Source: Rostratula benghalensis
Taxonomy: Eukaryota; Chordata; Aves; Charadriiformes; Rostratulidae
Length of the DNA: 64,000 nt
NCBI GenBank assembly: GCA_013399305.1
Contig: VXAI01000038.1
Span: 4,690,118-4,754,117, forward strand
Direction: 5' to 3'
A program made the translations under genes and the position numbers. Within the stretch, counting starts at the first letter, position 1, and each line of letters begins with the position of its first letter. Shown piece after piece: positions 13,596-27,539 of the stretch. Below the pieces are notes generated by a model. The model saw only the letters and a program-made list of their open reading frames with translations. It ran no database searches and was not told where the DNA came from.

Positions 13596-15037
13596 GAGGG
13601 GGAAATCTGGCATCTTGGCAATGCCAATTTTTATGCATCACTTGCACAGATGTAATCACTCAAATGGCAGTGTTTCAGTGGGTCCAAAGTACTTTTGTGA
13701 GAATCTCACTTCTCAATTCATAATACTGTGCAGTGGGTGCAGTGGATGCTACTAAAAAGCATCAGTTTTCAACCCATTTTTCCCACCATGCCATATAAAA
13801 TATCCCCTAGGGGTTTTTTTTTAATAATGACAAATATGGTGCTATATTGGGTAGTGCAGCAAGATACCTGCTGCAGACTGCTGGCTTCTAGATATTACAG
13901 TGTAGGCTAATGCTGTATTATTGCTTAGAAATCCACAAAAGTCACAGTCTGTGCACTTCCAATAATAATCATAGAATATATAATGTACGTAATAAATGAA
14001 CAATGTGGCTGAGTTACTCTTAAAGGAGTTCTAGGACAGTTTCATTTTTATTTGGCCTGGAGTGTATCTGCACTGCCAGTACTAAGTCAGTGTACTTAAT
14101 TAGCTGTTCATTAGTTATTATTGCTTTTAAAGTATTTTATTTAATTATACTCTATATTATACTCTATAATCACAAAATATATACTTAGGGGGAAGGCAGA
14201 GGAAAATTAAAACTTTCTAAATACCCTTTTTTTTTTTTTCCTATAACTGATATTTCTCCTACCCATACTTCAGATCTACTCCGGATTGTCTAAGAGTAAA
14301 ATTTAGTTCCTCATCTTTGAAATCCTCTTAATTGTATAAGAGTTTTCCTTACAACACTGCATTAATACTTTTTTCACTGCACTGCCTTTAAAAAATATTT
14401 AGTAGCTAAAAATACCCATTGAAACAACTGTTCAATGCACATTTGATGTGATTACACTCTGTTTTTCCTTGCTCTAAATTGCAGGTCTCTGCTATTCCAA
14501 CATTAAGGTCTCCACAGCATGCTCTGTATTTATGGAATTCATAAGCACTAGGGAATGGGCTTTCCACATAGGTATAGTTAGACTAAGTTGGTGCCTTTCC
14601 CCCAGTAAGCACCAGTCCTGCTTGGAATAAAGGGACTAGAAATCGGCATTCTCTTGTTCAGTGCTCTGGCCTTATTTTGTAGAAGCAGATAGACCTTGAG
14701 AATATGTGAAGTTTTTGTCAGAGCAGACCCTTTTCCATGTGATTAGCCTCCAAAAACCCATGTTGGCTCCAGATAATCCTAGCCAGTGGCAGAATCCCAC
14801 TTTCAGGAGCTAAGCGTGTAGTCCATGTCCAGGTATTGCTTCTGCTCACTGAGCATGGGGTCCAGGGACAGATCATTTATTCCCTTATATAAACTGGCCT
14901 TATTGCTTCTTGACTTCACAAATAATGATAATAAATATAGTCACGTCTGTGCATCAAGTCCTTTAGATGGGCTGACATCCAATGAGTTCGTAATGTTAGA
15001 TCTAGCCCTTGTCAGCATGGCTTCAGTTTGCAACTGA

Positions 15038-15433
<396 letters not shown>

Positions 15434-16380
15434 GAAACAAAGCCACACAGGAAGCAAGAACTGGATTTCTCTTCAAATCGGTTGTACAGCCAAAAGTGGG
15501 ACTTAGAAAAATTCTATTCAGGACAAAAAGTTATTTTAAAACACCTTAGTTGCTGGCCCACTCTATGGTCTGTTTTTATAATGTTTTGGTTGTATCTGCT
15601 AAATTGTAAATATGTTAAGTTGCAGTATGGACATACCCCTTATCAAAATATAAGTGCATTTTGAGTGTAAAGGCAAATTGAATTTTGACAATCACTTCTA
15701 TGTCATTAACCCTCACTCTCTTTTTTTTTTTATTTTTTTTTATTTTGAGTTTAATGATACAAATTACAGAGTGACATCTGAGAAACGAGTTCTAGTTTCA
15801 AGAGCAGTACATACCATTCCCAGGGAAACTGCATATCCGAGACATGCATCTACACTTACGAGAGTGCACTAAGTTGTTACCATGCTTATGAAACATATAC
15901 ACTTTACCTTTTAAATGTGTAAACTTGAAAACAAGTAGTGCCTATCATCTTTCCAAGATGATGATCGTCAGAGGTTTCCCAACCATATTCAGGTATTTCC
16001 TGTTATTTATTGAAAGAACTAAACCTTTGACTGATAATATTAGGGTTGGGTGTTTGCACAGAAGCTGAAGCAAAAAGCACTAGTTTTGTGTGGCTTTTAC
16101 ACAGAGAACATATGCTCACAGTCACAATGACTGTTGTGACCAATAGAGGAATGTAGCAATGGTGTAAAAATGCATCAACTCTGAATGCGTAGATATGCCA
16201 CTGGTTTGTGTCAGGAAAGGAAATCATCAGTCCAAAGTGCCAAAATTGGTTGGCCAAATAGTAATTCTCTAGGTGGCTGAAGGAAACCAATGGTGCCCTG
16301 CCTTTCTAGGGTAGGGAGAGCTAGAGGCAGTTATAAACTACAAGACCAAGGAGAGACAAGGCTACATACATGTCAAAGCA

Positions 16381-16436
16381 TGTGTGTGTGTGTGTGTGTG
16401 TGTATCTATACATATATATATATTCTCACACACACA
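16381..16436. repeat. (TG)n-(TA)n-(CA)n microsatellite with hairpin potential
   Basis: A 23-nt TG tract (16381-16403) is followed by a TATATATA core and a CA tract (16427-16436). TG pairs with CA, so on one strand the segment can fold back into a stem with an A/T-rich loop. It lies in the inferred GABRB2 3' UTR. Confidence 0.85.
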
Positions 16437-17775
16437 GTGCAAATGAATGTTGTCAGTTATAATACATACCTTAGTCTGAAATACTCATGTGGAGTTACGA
16501 GATTTCTTCCAAGTCTGCAATCTTTTGAGTGTTAGGCCTGCTACCATTGATAAACTTAACAACTTATATCTGAGTTGACTGAAGGTATCGTACCTCTTTT
16601 AACGGGAAAGATCCCAGCCTATCTACTTCAGTACAAAAAATACTGACAGGGTATTTTTTCAGTCCAGATTTGTCAACATCATTTCACTTTTTGTTTTGTT
16701 TTCCCTCAGGCACTGTTTTAAAGTCATCAGTTCTAGAGTTTAATTACATTCTTGAATATTTCCTGCTTTAGGGTGACTGAAAAACTAGCAAATTTCAGGT
16801 TTGCTTTAGGAAACGTTTTGATACAAAAGGTGGACTGATTTTTCATTCCATAGAGCATTACTCTTACAGGCAAAATAGATTAGGCAAAAAATCAAATTTT
16901 ATAGGCAAGTAGAGTTTATCATTCAGTCCATTGTGGAACCTTGTTTGTAATTTAAAAAAACAAAAAAGAAGAAACCAAAAATGATTTGCAAGATCTGTAT
17001 AAAAAGTATAAATTCCTGATGGCTTGTACTAAACGGGATCCTAATATTGTTTGACATAAAATATTTCATGAAGTAAGAGCCACATTTACTGTGTCTCTAC
17101 TACCTCTCATCGGTTTTCAAATTTCCAAAAGAAACTAGAATTCAAGAATCTTCCAAATCAAATAGCAAAGGGATTTTTTTCAGGCAGATAAATTTTCCCC
17201 ATTTGGGCATTCCTTTTGCAATACTTTAAGATAATTCTTGAGAATATTTGTCATAAAATACTTTCTTTAAATTTTTTGTTCTTGCTTTATACAAATAATT
17301 TTTTTACAATTTTCTGTGGGATTCTTTCCCCATGTAACAGGGAATGCCAGTGACAGGAGGAAAGCAGTTCTGGGAACTAAAAGGCCAGTTTTCTGACTTT
17401 GTCTTGAGCATATCATGTGCTTCTTTCGGCTTTAAATGGAAGAAAATAGTGTTGAAGCTGAAATAGGATTTGCCAGGCATACCTGCCACCTGTTGTTTTC
17501 AAGGGAGTTATGTGTATGTTCACATACTGCCTCCAGACTCAGACTCCACAGGCTTTCATCATACAATTAACTTTCCAAGTCAAAATGTTGCTTTTTGCTC
17601 ACATACTTAATTACTGACTGCATTTCATGCATAATGCTTTGTAGACGCATTGGAATTTCAGCTGATAGGTATGAATCATTTTGGATTTTTTTCCCAATTC
17701 TAAGAAAAAGAGCCACATCAAAATTCAGTATTTATCTTCAAAGTCTGTTCTTCAAAAATGGTATTAATTATCATA

Positions 17776-17781
17776 AATAAA
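17776..17781 (+). terminator. candidate early poly(A) signal AATAAA
   Basis: Canonical AATAAA, with modest T-rich sequence downstream (TTCTTCTGT near 17798). It could end a short 3' UTR form of about 2.4 kb. No strong GT-rich element is present. Confidence 0.3.
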
Positions 17782-18486
17782 AGCAGTCTTATAGTATTCT
17801 TCTGTACAAGCTTTTCTTTCATTTCACAAGTCGCTGCCAACTCCTTTGTCATTTCACAGAAACACAGTGTGAATACAAGGAGCTCACAGCATGTTTGTGT
17901 TTGATACACATCAAGTATAAAACCTTAGAGAGAATATGTTGATTCTCTGCATTAATTTACTGCATCGGCTACTATGAGAACCACAGAGAGTGAATCCTAG
18001 GACTGCACATTCATTTATCTGAATTTCCAGTACAAGCCATAAGACTCTCTGATGTCGCTATTCAGAGAGCGAAAGCAAATGTCTGGTTTCTGCTCAGGTG
18101 TCACTAGGAAAGCTGATCTGGGGGGGCAGGAGCACTTTTGCTTTTACTATGTCCTTCTGGCTATTAATGTGATGTATAAAATTAGTGAAAGAGAAGGATT
18201 CTATCATTTTGTACTAAGGCTTAACACTGTGATACAAAAAGATGGGGGTGAGAAAGGCTGGCAAGGTACTGTCAAAGGAAAAGTATAACTTGAGCTGAGG
18301 GTAAGCACTTGCTCTTCTTCTGAGATACTTGAGTGAAAGCGAGAAATTATGCCTACATACATGAGATGGGGGGTTTGCTGTGTGTGCTACCCTCCAGGTG
18401 AACTAGAATAAATTTGGGGTTTCTTTAGAATTGACCGAAGATGAATATTCTAAATCCTTTCAACCATGTTAATTGATATTAGTTTC

Positions 18487-18496
18487 AATAAATAAA
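18487..18496 (+). terminator. candidate poly(A) signal, overlapping AATAAATAAA
   Basis: Two overlapping AATAAA hexamers, with T/GT-rich sequence within about 60 nt downstream (TTGTAATGTAATTATAGTTG). It would give a 3' UTR of about 3.1 kb. Confidence 0.4.
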
Positions 18497-19127
18497 ATCT
18501 CAAAGTTAATAGTTTAGATAAAGCTTGTAATGTAATTATAGTTGCATATTTTATTGTTCTATTAGACATGATAGCCAGCAATTAAGGTGTTTTTCATCTT
18601 TGTGAAATTCATGGCAAATTGTGACTATAACATGGCACAGTTTTAATGAAATCTTTGAGCTCAATCTGTAAATATATATTGTACATGACTGCTAGTAAGT
18701 ATGATACACATTTTCAGAACTGAAAATTCATGCAACATATTTCTGTGTTTGCATAAGGAATGTTATGTTTCTATTCTATCACAGTTTAATGACGGGGAAG
18801 AAAGACTCAAGCAATGACATTGTGACCATTTCTTTTCTCATTCCCAGGGGAGGAAAGCAGAGTCTTAGATAACAGCATGTTGCAGAGTTCTTCAGAGAGT
18901 TTTTACATGCTCCTATAAAGGACATAAAATCTGTAAGGTACAAAAGCACAATGCATAGAGAAAGTAAGTGGTGGTCCTACGCCTGGGGAACAAATCCTAT
19001 TTATTTCAGACAAATATACATTAGAATTAAAGCTCAATTAATTTTCACTATAATTATTAGACTGTGTTCCAATTCTATACTATAACACAGTACTAAACAT
19101 AAGTGAACGGATGTTAAACATTATCCA

Positions 19128-19215
19128 ACTATATGTGCATATGGACATATACCTAAACGTCTATATGGACATATGTGTGTATATATAGACATACTGAGTA
19201 TATATATGCACACAC
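19128..19215. repeat. alternating purine-pyrimidine AT/GT tract
   Basis: A degenerate low-complexity run. ATATGGACATAT occurs twice (about 19140 and 19163), followed by GTGTGTATATATAG and ATATATATGCACACAC. It can form local hairpins. Confidence 0.6.
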
Positions 19216-21268
19216 ATTCATATGTTGGCGTGTTAAAGGAATAAGCTAATAATAGATTTGTTTCTACCATCAACCAGTGTATGAATATATTTTTGAGAAA
19301 AAAAGATTAATGTATTTAAAAAAAACACAACTTACTATACAGGGTAACTGGGCATTTCTATATCAGCAGATTGATGCTTATAATTCGTATGGAGCATTGC
19401 ACCATCTGACATGATGATAGTACTGTACCTCCGAGCATCTGAAATTAGACTAGTCCTCACATTGCTTGCCTATTTCTTCTCTCTCTTTTTATAACAGCGT
19501 TGTCCACTAGTAAGTTTTCAAAACCAACAAATTCCGTTGGGAACCGAGAAAAAAAAGGCAAAGATGTTAACTATTTCTAGAAAATAATCTAGGGTGGGAT
19601 GGCCAGGTACAATACTATATCATTAGTGATCATAACATTTTACTATATGTACATAGAACATACAGTGTGAGCAACCATAACTTAAGCTGAACGTGTGTAA
19701 ATATTATCAGATTTCTTAAACATTTTTAACTTCTAATTTGTACTTTATGGTAAGGCAAAAAGCTAATTCTACTTATGGTTTAGGTTAATGTGTCCTAAAA
19801 TCATGTAAATAATTAAATAAGCTGTAAATGAGCAGTTGATAGATACAGTAACTGTTTAGTGACTTTTTTTTACTAAGTACAATAACTGCAGTGCTCTAGC
19901 AGAGTAATTTAAACACCCTTTTGCATAAAAAGATTTGGATTCCAGATACAAAAAAGTACACAAAGTACTGTAGTGTTAAATAGCCCTTGTGGCAAAGGTA
20001 CTGCCAGCACAATCGATTCTTTTGTAGAGTTAACCTGTTCAGGCAAGAGAAGATGGTAGCTCGGCACTCAGTACTCAGATTAGCATAAAGAAATAGGGGC
20101 TGGTTTTCACTTACAATAAAGCACCTTTCTGTCACTCCAGTGAGCGGATATGTGAGGGAATGCAGGGTAAGTGAGAATTCAGCTGCTGGTGATTTCATTG
20201 CAGAAAGCCTGCATATTGTGTCTGTCAGTTTCTGAAATCTCTATCTCTTACAGTATCTAAGAGTAGACTTATATTTTTCTTTACAAAATAAAAAAAACAA
20301 AAAAGGATGTTTGACTGTCGTTAGATAACGTAGTTCCCCAAAGCCAAAGAATCTTCACTCCAGAAATTGTTTAAAAAGGGAAATCTAGTAAGTCACTGCT
20401 TAACACCAAAGGTAAAGCTTAATAAAATGCACTAGGAACTTTGTCTAAATTTTTAAGAAACAAATGGAATGTTGATCAAAAATACTGCCCTATTCTACTT
20501 TGTAACAATAGTAATAATTTAAATATCCATTAATATAAAATTGAAATAGATCATCTCTATGAGAATATGCAACGCTAACATTTCATAAGTACAAAATTAT
20601 TTTCTTTGTAAGTGCTTTGACAAAAAATGAAACTTAAATGATGAAAAAATCTCACCTCTACTTTCATACTAAGGGTTGTATTTTTTTAATGTTTTTCAGA
20701 CATGAGGTCATCTATTCCAATTTGATAACATTTTGTATGTTTTCACTGTTACTGTCATTTGACAGATACACCAGGCTGTATTGTTCATGGTCTGTCCTGT
20801 TACTTTTAGTTGAAGACAAAAAGAACATTTGAAACATGATTAATTCTAACAAGCTGACTATGATTTGACTTCTATCACGTTTTTATTTGCATGGGTGTTT
20901 AAATGGTTCTGTTAGTACTGTCTTTGCACAGTTCTGATTTATCTTTTTTTTTACTTAGTACTATTTACTTCATAATGTAGTAATCATCAGCCTTACTAAT
21001 GACCTTGTAGCCTTTCTTATATGCACATAATGCACATTTTCCAATGGCTAGAAAATGCAAAATACTAGTGGATATCATTGCATCAGATCTTCATGTCTTT
21101 CTCAAAAGGACTGCTAACCTCTGGGATATATGAGGTAGTAAAATGATGATTGTAAATGAGTAGCACATAAGAGATATTTTCTTGAATTTAAAACTATTGC
21201 AGCCAGTTTCAGCATGTAAATATATAATAATGTTGGCTAGTGTGTAATTCTTGAACTAAAAAAATATA

Positions 21269-21274
21269 AATAAA
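21269..21274 (+). terminator. GABRB2: likely distal GABRB2 poly(A) signal AATAAA
   Basis: AATAAA is followed 15-40 nt later by a GT-rich stretch (about 21290-21315), the standard layout of a vertebrate cleavage site. The implied 3' UTR of about 5.86 kb is in the range expected for this gene. No other signal between 20430 and 22200 has a comparable downstream element. Confidence 0.6.
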
Positions 21275-22849
21275 GAAAAACCTAAAAGATGTATATGTAG
21301 TTGTGTTATGTTGGGCAGGCTTTTTTCTTTTTTCTCCAAGCTGTGGAAGATCACAGTTCTCCTCTGAAGTGAATATTTATGAATATGGGTCAGAAGGGAC
21401 ACCAAGAAATTGGGCATTGATGTATCCAAACTGTAGGTTCATCATGTGAAGGGGTAGCTGTAACGTGGTGTTGATTTGCCTGTGCAGCAGGGAGGGTAGC
21501 TGAGTGTCTGGGGAGCAGTGGCAGTGTACAGTGAGGTGCTTACTGCTACTCAGTGAGAAAACACTGAAGGCAGGGGGACAGTGAAAAATCTCAGAAGTTT
21601 AGTAGCTCCTTCTCAGAGTCAATTCTTGTGGATTTGTCACTGATAGTGAGTTGCCGGTGTCCTCCTCAGAGAAATACGGTAGCAGCTGTTCATGGTGTGA
21701 TGGTTTTTCCTTTTACAGAAAAAGGCCTAAACAGTCTCAAGTCAGTCTGTGTGAACTTAAGATATGGAAGACCCAAGTTCAGTTCCTTCCTCTTCCTACT
21801 TAATATATAACAGGAGTGGTCCCAGATGGCCAAATTATTGGCCCTTTCAGGATGGTGGATTTAGCAGAATGTCCTGTCGGAGTGGTTGAATTAAAAAACA
21901 ATTCAAGATTAACAGACCAGGAGGAGACTGCGGTCAAGCATGGTCATGAGAGGCATCTGTATTACTGTAAGCCATCAGCCAACTGTTTTGTACAAAACTT
22001 TGTTGGCAGTATCAAAGGCCAGAAGCTGGGTCTTTTTATTATGTTTCCAAGACATAAAATGTCCACTAATACAGTTCTGTTCCTGCTGCTTCTTTCTGTC
22101 CTAGCAGATCTTGAGTGCTAAATAGACTTCAGAACTGGACTTGGTTTTTTGTTCTGCTGAGGGAACAGTTTGTGTCTGTTAGTTTTTCTTGCTCTATGCC
22201 AGGCCAGCTCTAATAAAAGGAATTTCATAGTTGTGTTTCCAAGTCCCCGGTATCGCTACGTGGGGGAGATGGCAGGGCATTTATTGGTAGCCGTAGCTGT
22301 ACATACCCACAGGTTCTGCCTCAGTTCGATTCTTGGGTTGATCCTACCAGGGGGAGCAGATGGAGCACCAGAAAAGAGAACAAATGGCCGTCAGCAAAAG
22401 GCTGCCAAAGGCTAAAACTGCCAAGTCCTCATTTTTGTCTGGAAAAGCTGACAGCAGTTGGTAATTCCTTTTGAAGTTGTCCACCTGGCTACTCTGTTCT
22501 CAGCCCCACAACAGCACTGCTTTAATGACTGATATGTTCTGTCTCGCTTTTCTGCGGATAAAGAGCACCACTTCTGATGGGACAGAGCAGGGATTGAAGA
22601 TGGGAAGACCCCCGAGTCCTGCGTCTGGTACTGAGGTGAGGAGCTGCTGGTTGCACAATGCTGGCTCTGTATCAGGAGACATAGAACAGGAGAAGTAAAA
22701 TATTCCAGACTGTTAAAGAAAACTCAAGTATGACTTCATCTCTCTTCACGGTTTAAAATATATCACATCTTCCTCTGAGGCTTCCAAACAGTAGATTCAA
22801 GTTCTGAAAAAATGACTGAAATGTCAGCACAGTTGTTTTGTTACAAGTA

Positions 22850-22868
22850 TGTGATGTGATGTGATGTG
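22850..22868. repeat. short (TGTGA)n microsatellite
   Basis: About four copies of a 5-bp unit, reading TGTGATGTGATGTGATGTG. Confidence 0.8.
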
Positions 22869-25800
22869 CCATTGGCCCTTATTTTCAGAGATTATTACAA
22901 GGTAGAAAGCGAAGTATTTAACCTTTAAGACTGGTTCATGATTTTAGGGTCTAAAAATATTTATACTTATTAGCAAGTGTCATTTTCCAATCAACATAGA
23001 GCAAATTGTCTATCTACCTCTTCACCTGTCTGTATCTGTAAATGTGTTTAATGTTATCACACCCTAATAGGTGTTATATCAAATCCACCAGCACAAAAAT
23101 AGACCAGTGCTGCAGAGTATTTGAATAATTTATTCCCTTTATTCTATTCTGAGCTTTAACACTTACTTCATGACTTGTATAACATGGCCTCTCCTTCCTT
23201 CAGTTTACTTGCCTGCAAATTAGAAACTTTAATATCAGCCTCTTATTGGTAAATTGTACTGTTCAGTGTATCTTGATAATCTAAAATTAACACAACATGT
23301 CAGAGATTACCTAACATCACTGGTCTCAACTTGGAAAAATCAATATTTTAAAGACCAAAATTATGCATCTGTCAAATATTGAAAGGCTGTGAAAGAATAA
23401 AATAATGGGAACTGGCTTCTAACACGTTGTAACTGTTGCATATCAAATAAATGTAACGTTAACAACTACAGAGCAAGTATGTTCACTAATGCAAATTCTT
23501 TGGTTATCAAAGTTAATGACCAGCATGACATTATTAATTTGTAATGCTTGATATTCTTGAAGGATATTTGGAGTGACTGATTTATTATGACGTTCATATG
23601 AGTCTAAACAAGCAATAAATTTAAAAAAGGGGGCCTGGGTGTTCAGGTGATGTAAATTGCTCATGTGAATGGACATATGTTTGCCTTGACTCAGACTCTG
23701 GCCCAGGCAGGTTTTTTTGTCTGTGTGTTTTGGTTTTTGTTTTAATTTTGGGACACAACTTTTGAATACGTCTTATTCTTAGACTGAAAGTATTTTTCCC
23801 CCCTCTTTCTGACAGAATGTCACAGCTGACATATTGCATTCATTTTGGCACTAATGGCTAAGGGCATGCTTCCAGCTGAGAACACTTTTTTTAAACTTTC
23901 TCTTTTAGAAAGAATATAGCTAAGGAAACACAATCTTCCTGAAGTTCTGGGTCTTCAGTTGACCTACCGAGGTTTCTTCACAAATTCTGTAAAACTAGAT
24001 TGTATTAACTATGCATATTCTCAGGTTTGGTGCTATATATTTTTCAAATGGTACGTGAGTAGAGATATGTGTATACCTATGGATACATATAGTCACACGT
24101 ACTTGCCTTTCTGAGCTTGGTTGATGTCTAAAGGTTTGATGTTTTCTAAGACCATGTGAAAGTGGTCTGTGGCCTTTTGAGATCTCCTTGCTAAACATTT
24201 CCAAAGATCTTTCCTGAAGAGTCTGATTGATCATATCAGACTTCAATTTTCAACTTAGTTTTGGAAATTCTATGGCATTGATGTTGATGAAGGTACTGCA
24301 AAGAGAGACTGCAGGAAGGCACAGGAGCCCAATGGCATGCAGGTTACAGGGAATGAAGTCCTGTCTTGCGCTCTTTGACAGCACCAAAAGGGCAAGATGT
24401 GCAGTGACAAACCCCCAGCACAGAAGCTGATTTGGTCAGGGCAGGATCAGTGCAGTTCCGATATTGAGGATGATATTTCCCCCTTTCTTCAGGTGAGAGG
24501 ACATTGACAGGAGAAGGAATGTGGATAATGAACAGACTGAAACCTACACGTCAGGACAGCAAGATTTATCTGCAAGATTTACAGACAAATTGAATTGGGT
24601 TTGCTGTTCTTCTCTATTTTATGTTAAGAAAGATTGAGGCTGTTTTATTATTGTTGTTGTTAGTCACCATTCAAAAGGTATCTGAAGTAGAAATATGTGC
24701 CAAACAGGCAGAAAAAAAAATGCACTGAAAAGAAAAAGTAAAAAACCCCAGCAAACTGTAGCATGGGGAAATCCAGCTAACACACATCCCAGCCTCCCCC
24801 CAGCAACAACGCATAATCCGCATTGCCTAATTTACTTTCTTTTCTTTTCTCCCACTCAGAAGATACGTTAAAATTAGAAAGGTTTAAGACTGTAGGAAGG
24901 ATAAATTTCTTCTTTCCTCTCCTCCCCCTTAATTTTGCTGTTTTCTTTCTTACACAAGTTTGGAAACTTAGCAGGAAGACCTTGGCTAATTCCAGTGATT
25001 TATACCAGCCTTAATTGGTTTTGGAAGGGTCTCCAGATCTCTCTAAGAAAGGTTAAGCATTATTTATTTGCCTTCATTACTACCCAAAGCGATGTGATTA
25101 CTGAACAGGTTTGACATTCGAACTAATTAAGGATGAGAAAAAGAGAAGGAAAAAAAAAGCCTCTATATGACATCCAAACAAAAATTTACAAAAGGGACAA
25201 GCAAAAAAATAAAAAGGACAAGCAAATAAAAAGTAAAGGATGTTTTCTCACTACTGCTGTAAGATTTTTAAAGTAAATAGAAGCTGCTTTTCTGGCATAG
25301 CCTGTTTCTCTGTCATTGAACTGCAGCCTAGCCATCCATCACCTGGTTTTTCTATTTCAGATTGCTTCCAGGGAAGCCATATGAGGCAGTATCTCCTGGT
25401 GTTGATAAAAGTAAAAGATGTCCAGCATAAGCCTCTACTTCTTTCTTAGGTGTGTATTTTACATCTGACAATGCTTGAGAATAAACATCAAATCCTGCTC
25501 TCTGTACTCTGCCCAGAGGATTCCACAAGGCACTAAGCACCTCGTTGCCAAACAAGTGTTTCCATTTACTGTGCACACCCTGAAAGTCGCTGGAGTGGTT
25601 AAAGCAATGGAGGAGGCAAGGGGAGGGAAGAACTTCCTCCTTTCACAAATGGCATAACAAGACAAATCTTTTGGGCTGTAAATGCAAATGTTTTGCTTAC
25701 ATTTTGCAAGCACATACACATATTGCTGAGCTGGAAACTACACTCTATGCAGTCTGTACATTAACGAGAACAGAGGTGGCTTTGCTCATTTCTGCCAGAA

Positions 25801-26323
25801 TTAAAAGTGAATTATTTAATTCTAATGAAATAGAGTGATATAGACAGTGAAAAATATAAAAAGTCATCTTGTAATGCTCCTGCACTATTCTTCCTCAGCA
25901 GAGAAGGAAGGCAGAATGCCTCATACTAGTTCCTGTGGTTATGAGCTCCAAATCAGACAGAGAATGAGAATTGTGTGCCAGTACTTTTGTAGCTTAAAAG
26001 CACATGGTAAGCATGTCTTTGTCAGTAATTTATAATGCATAAATTAATAGATAAGTTTTTTGTTTCTTTACCAAAATGCCTAAGTTTGACCTTTCCAGCT
26101 ACGTCTTTGCTTTTTGAAGACACTAAACAATTTTGTCTTATGCACTTTATATCGCTGTTGATAGTTGGACTGCTCAATTGTGACTGCATAGACAAAATGC
26201 ATTATTCTTTTTACTAGAGTCTAGCTCTTTCAAAAGTATGTATGAAAAAAATATATGCATTGTGGGTATTTACTCATTAAAACATGGTACATGTCATATG
26301 TGGATATTTTATACTGTTGTAAA

Positions 26324-26383
26324 NNNNNNNNNNNNNNNNNNNNNNNNNNNNNNNNNNNNNNNNNNNNNNNNNNNNNNNNNNNN
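26324..26383. other. assembly gap, 60 N
   Basis: A run of 60 N, with AT-rich unique sequence on both sides. Open frames across it are not meaningful. Confidence 0.99.
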
Positions 26384-27539
26384 TGTTTTCTACAATGCAG
26401 AATGGATGTTATCATGTTAGTACATTTTTTAACATTTTTATTGGTTTTTTTAAATACTATTTGAATACTGCAGTTGGTTTTCTCCTCTGGGAGTTTACAT
26501 TCTTCCTTTCAATTAAAATATTTTTCATTTTTCATGTCAAATATTGGAGGCTGAGTTAAAAACTTGACAATTTTTTTTCCATCAAGCTGTCTGGAAAAAT
26601 AAATTCTAAATACATCAGCTCAGCAGTCAGCTTACCTCTGAAATAATTAGATTTGTCATGATAAGAAATTGAGATAGTATGAAAGGACAAGAGAACTCTG
26701 TCAATGCTTTGACATATTTTTAAACTTTCTAACTTTCTATGCTTTGATCATGTTCTTAAATTTTCTGATTCATTGTATACAATTTATAATTGATTTAACT
26801 GACATTTCATTTAAAAGCTTAAAATTCCTCAGTGAGATATGCTGAAGATATAGCTCTGAGACCTGGTAAAGCATGAGCACTAGGCACCTGCGTGGTGATC
26901 TCGACTCTGCTCTCTGCAGCAGGTAGGACCCATGAATATGCATAGCTGAGAACCACTCAATTGCTTTGCACTCTGTTTGTTTCACTTAGGTCACTTTGCT
27001 TTGAGAAACTAGATGAAGATTACCATAGCTTTTGCCTATTGTGAATTTAGAAGGATGCTTTGGGATTTCTAAATACGTTTGTCAGATAGACAATAAGCCT
27101 GCTGTCAGACAGGGATTTGCCATAGGTTTGCATCCCCCTTCTCTCCTTGGCAAAAGAAATGCTCTTATGTTGTCCCAAAATGGTTGGGTGTTACGTGGCA
27201 GAGTGAAGGTGGCAAACTCCCTGTAGGCACATGTTGAGGACATGTCACTGATACCAGCTAACAATTTTACTGTGGCCCTTTTCCTCTCAACTGTTGTTCA
27301 GTTGAGTATCACATTGTTAGTATTGTAATATCTGTGCCTTAATTATATCAATAATTTATGACTGAAAACCATGATGTAACTGGAACGCTTTTTTTACTGT
27401 TATTTTGAAGGACCAAGTGACGAAATGGGGGAATGTTAAATGAAACTTCCCCTTCAGAGATCCAAGCTTATTTAAAGTCTTTTATAGTTTCTCAGGTCAT
27501 CAAAGGCCTATAAGAAATTAGAATCTAGAAATTAATTTT

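Larger units (their letters stand above)
15434..21295 (+). other. GABRB2: GABRB2 3' UTR (inferred extent)
   Basis: Non-coding sequence follows the stop codon. I end the UTR at the AATAAA of 21269-21274 because a GT-rich element follows at the right distance (TGTATATGTAGTTGTGTTATG, about 21290-21310), and because mammalian GABRB2 mRNAs have multi-kilobase 3' UTRs. Five exact TGTAAATA Pumilio-type motifs lie in it on the sense strand, at 15605, 18667, 19696, 19804 and 21215. It also holds T-rich stretches (15721-15740), a TG/CA hairpin and a TATA/GT alternating tract. Earlier poly(A) signals at 17776 and 18487 could give shorter forms. The extent is an inference without transcript data. Confidence 0.65.
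21296..27539. other. intergenic, no gene recognised
   Basis: AT-rich sequence with a somewhat less AT-rich part at about 21400-22700. Open frames there reach about 100 codons (21816-22121) but match no family I know and have no splice or start context that stands out. An assembly gap is at 26324-26383. Confidence 0.6.

Noticed and set aside
14484..14572. Strong acceptor-like site (CTCTAAATTGCAG) followed by an open stretch before the terminal exon
   Set aside because: The phase-0 frame stops after 19 codons and no good donor lies in the open part.
21816..22121. 101-codon open frame just past the inferred GABRB2 end
   Set aside because: No family resemblance and no start or splice context that stands out. 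Treated as a chance frame.
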